Assembly (NCBI RefSeq): GCF_030704535.1 | Contig: NC_081818.1 | Location: 4,104,501-4,168,500 of the forward strand | Direction: 5' to 3' | Origin: Vitis vinifera | Taxonomy: Eukaryota; Streptophyta; Magnoliopsida; Vitales; Vitaceae | Length of the DNA stretch: 64,000 nt | Part shown: one piece after another, positions 61,092 through 64,000 of the stretch | Numbering within the stretch: position 1 is the stretch's first letter | Layout: every line of letters starts with the position of its first letter | Notes under the pieces: model-generated | The model's database searches: none | Told to the model about the DNA's origin: nothing | The model's input: only the letters and a program-made list of their open reading frames with translations | Translations under genes and position numbers: made by a program

Positions 61092-64000
61092 CTACATAGA
61101 GGATTTGTTCTCAATCCAAATCCCTTCACAATCGCCTCGCATACATGTTGCATCTGAGTCATCCATTACATCAAACGCTTCAATTTGTGGCAATGCCCCT
61201 ATAAAGGGATGGTGTTCAATCGAATTGTCAACAAAGTCTTCACCTCCTTCCATATCCAAGAAATCTTTTTGAGGAGTTGACAAAACAACCGACCATCTTG
61301 GATCAAGTTGGTCTTGCACATAAAATACTTGCTTAGCTTGGGATGCCAAAATGAAAGGATCTGATTTATGAGCAATTTTGCTAAAGTCAACTAATGTAAA
61401 GCCAAGATCATCAACTTTTATGCCATTTTTATTATCAACCCAATCACACTTGAAAACCGGTATCCTAAACATGGTATAATCAAGGTCCCAGATCTCGGTA
61501 ATAATGCCATAGAAACAAAGCTCACCAAACACTGGATTTTGATCCTTTGCACTTGCGATTTGCATTGTTGAAGCTACAATACTAACTCCACTATTTTGGG
61601 TAGTTCGTAAGTCATCTCGTTCCTTGGTATGGTATCGACACCCATTAATGACATATCCATGATATTTAGAGACATAATGGCTAGGACCATGAGCTATCCA
61701 CTTAAGGGTTTCAGATATAGGTTCATTATTACCAATTGCAGCTTCAATCTGTAATTATAAATAATAGTTATTATGTATGTTAAACATTAGTAAAAAGAAT
61801 ACTTCACATTATAACACCATTCCAATACCTTTTTTCTCAACTAATAAGTAAAAGTCCGCAGGTGTTCATCCTGGAGCCACTTTTGTCTTTTTGATTGACG
61901 AGGATTTTTCAATTTCAACCATTCCATGTGCTTTCTATGTAATTATTTATAAGAAATTCAAAGTTAATGTCTTAAAGTTATTTTAAGTATCAGACACAAA
62001 TATTAAGTGTTAGTGGTTCTTACTCAATATAAGGTTGAACAATAGTTGTATTCTCTAAAACATAATGATGTGCATGTAACCACAAATTGGAATCAATTGT
62101 CACAACTTGACCTCCAGGTATTGGTGCCCCAACTTTTTGGTCAATGTTTGCACTAATAGGAATCCCAATCGCATCTACATTTGATAAATACTCTGTACAA
62201 AATTCAATAGCTTCCTCTGCAATATAGCATTCAGCGATACAACCTTCGGGCCGATTACGGTTTCGTACATACCCTTTCAAAACTTTCATGAATCTTTCAA
62301 ATGGGTACATCCACCTTAGGTAAACTGGTCCACAAGGTCTCACCTCCCTTACAAGATGTACAGTAAGATGAAGCATGATATCAAAGAAGGAAGGTGGAAA
62401 GTACTTCTCAAGCAAGCATAATGTCACCACCAAATCATTTTGTAACTTATCCAGTGCAGACACATCAACCACTTTGCTACACAGAGCATTGAAAAAAAAA
62501 CTCAATCTGCAAATAGCATGCCTTACATGCTTTGGCAAAAGGGATCGTAATGACATTGGCAATAACTGTTGCATTAATGTATGATAGTCATGCGATTTAA
62601 GACCATAAAGCTTCAAGTCTTCCATTGACACAAGGTTTCTCATGTTAGAGCAATAACCTTCAGGAACCTTTAATTGTGATAAAGTTTGGCAAAAAACCTT
62701 TTTCTCCACTTTAGATAACGTATAACATGCAGGTGGGAGATAAGTTCGATTTGATTCAAACCTTGGCCCCAATTCACACCTTAAGCCCATCTCTAGCAGG
62801 TCTAGGCGAGAATTAAGTCCATCTTTCGTCTTACCTGGAATGTTGAGTAAGGTACCAATGATGCTTTCACAAACATTCTTCTCTATGTGCATTACATCCA
62901 AGCTATGACGAACATGTAGGTATTTCCAATACTCAAGATCAAAGAATATGGACTTCTTTTTCCAACAATTTGTAGTATTGACATTCAACTTGCCTCGGGA
63001 GTTTTTATTTTTTCCCCATGAATTAGAAATGACATCAATTGTCCTTAGGATTTCCTCTCCACTCAATGGTTGCGGAGGTGAGCTAAACTCTTGTTTACCA
63101 TTAAATGCCTTCTTTTGTTTCCTAAAAGGATGGTTGCAAGGAAGAAATCTTTTGTGACCTGTATATGAGTTCTTTTTCCCATGCTTCAATCTGTGAGAGA
63201 ATGTATCTTCCCCACATATGGGACATGCAAAATATCCTTTAACTACACAACCAGATAAGTTTCCATATGCAGGAAAATCATTGATTGTCCATAGTAGAAC
63301 AGCTCTTAATGTAAAGACCTCTTGCTGATGCACATCATAACATTCAACCCCTACATCCCACAACATTTTTAAGTCATCCAATAATGGTGCCAAATAAACA
63401 TCAATGTCATTTCCAGGTTGTCGTGGACCTGATATTAATAAAGATAGCATCATAAACTTCCTTTTCATGCACAACCAAGGAGGAAGGTTGTAAATGACCA
63501 TTATAATAGGCCAACAACTATGTCTACTGCTCATTGAACTATGAGGATTTATACCATCTGCTGAAATGGCAAGTCTAAGGTTTCTAGGTTCTGAAGCAAA
63601 ATCAGGCAATCTGTGATCAACTAGCTTCCATGATGGGGAGTCAGATGGATGACGCATTTTACCATCAAATTCTCTTTCTTGAGCATGCCATATGAGGTCT
63701 TTTGCAATTTTTGGGGACTGAAACAATCTTCTAAATCTTGGAATAGGAGGAAAATACCACATTACTTTTGCAGGGACTCCCTTCCTCTTTTTAGTACCTG
63801 TTCCATCTAACTTCCACCTTGAAGTTCCACAAGTAGGACAAGAAGTTGCATCCTTCAACTCATTTCTATACAATATGCAATCATTGGGACATGCATGTAT
63901 TTTCTCATATTCTATTCCCAATGTATTCAATGTTTTTTTTGCTTCATACATAGACAGAGACAACTCATTGTTTAGAGGCAACATATCTCCAAGAATACTT
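61092..64000 (-). pseudogene. TNP2-like CACTA transposase, C-terminal two-thirds, one nonsense codon
   Basis: Exons 62024-64000 (open to the window edge, so the N-terminus is outside), 61829-61934 and 61092-61748. The large exon has the TNP2 core (Transposase_21): KIHACPNDCILYR near the start, CPTCGTSRWK, then SADGINPHS, CPICGED, LDVMHIEKNVCES; then a DUF4218-like region (MLHLTVHLVREV, PVYLRWMYPFERFM, NRPEGCIAECY). The third exon holds a DUF4216-like domain (VFGELCFYGIITEIWDLDY, then VFKCDWVD). In the middle exon, after HLRTFTY, the codon at 61841-61843 is TAG in frame; the reading then continues LRKK to the splice donor. The gene is otherwise well preserved. Confidence 0.85.

Larger units (their letters stand above)
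52734..64000 (-). mobile_element. CACTA (En/Spm-type) transposon, 3' half, cut by window edge
   Basis: The terminal inverted repeat CACTACAAGGAAAATG starts at 52734, followed by a subterminal hairpin array. Both genes inside run on the minus strand, so this is the 3' end of the element; the 5' end lies beyond 64000. It carries a TNP2-type transposase gene and a second gene with DUF8039-like and Ulp1-like domains, the usual two-gene layout of plant CACTA elements. A solo LTR (55125-57020) is inserted within the second gene. Confidence 0.92.

Overview
This window is plant nuclear DNA. The genes are split into many short exons with GT-AG introns, the intergenic DNA is AT-rich, and LTR-retrotransposon, MITE and CACTA-transposon remains are abundant. 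The tandem ERD6-like array and the repeat style look like grapevine (Vitis). That is inference from recognition, not a database result.

Layout. (1) 1-4143 holds the first exons (minus strand) of an ERD6-like sugar transporter gene that runs off the left edge. (2) 4300-17900 is a graveyard: a copia 5' fragment, two broken transporter scraps (a fused exon 17/18 on minus and an orphan exon 1 on plus), a 169-bp tandem duplication, a decayed copia element on minus, and a repeat region carrying scraps of host genes (a U-box-type kinase and PFP alpha). (3) 17932-27225 holds two intact 18-exon transporter genes, head to tail on minus. (4) 27226-29689 is an AT-rich spacer with an array of short palindromes. 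(5) 29690-33589 is a third intact transporter gene. (6) 33590-41375 is a repeat-derived spacer with a captured fragment of an ABCB/ATM-type mitochondrial transporter gene, tandem repeats and a G-rich island. (7) 41376-45418 is a fourth transporter gene, which has precisely lost one intron. (8) 45760-50400 holds copia and gypsy remains with a solo LTR inserted in the copia copy. (9) 52734-64000 is one end of a CACTA (En/Spm-type) transposon with subterminal hairpins, a TNP2-type transposase gene and a second gene ending in a Ulp1-like protease domain; it is itself interrupted by a second solo LTR of the same family.

The four complete transporters share exon phase and length almost exactly, so I could assign exons by comparing them with each other. 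Genes 1/2 and 3/4 form two sub-pairs. The 3/4 pair has lost key residues of the conserved QQxxGxN sugar-binding motif, so the array probably contains more than one function. All four are predicted 12-TM major-facilitator sugar carriers, which in this family mostly act at the vacuolar membrane.

No new defence or metabolic system is evident. The most informative material is the evolution of the array (intron loss, GC-AG intron, dated MITE insertion, exon scraps) and the datable nesting of mobile elements.
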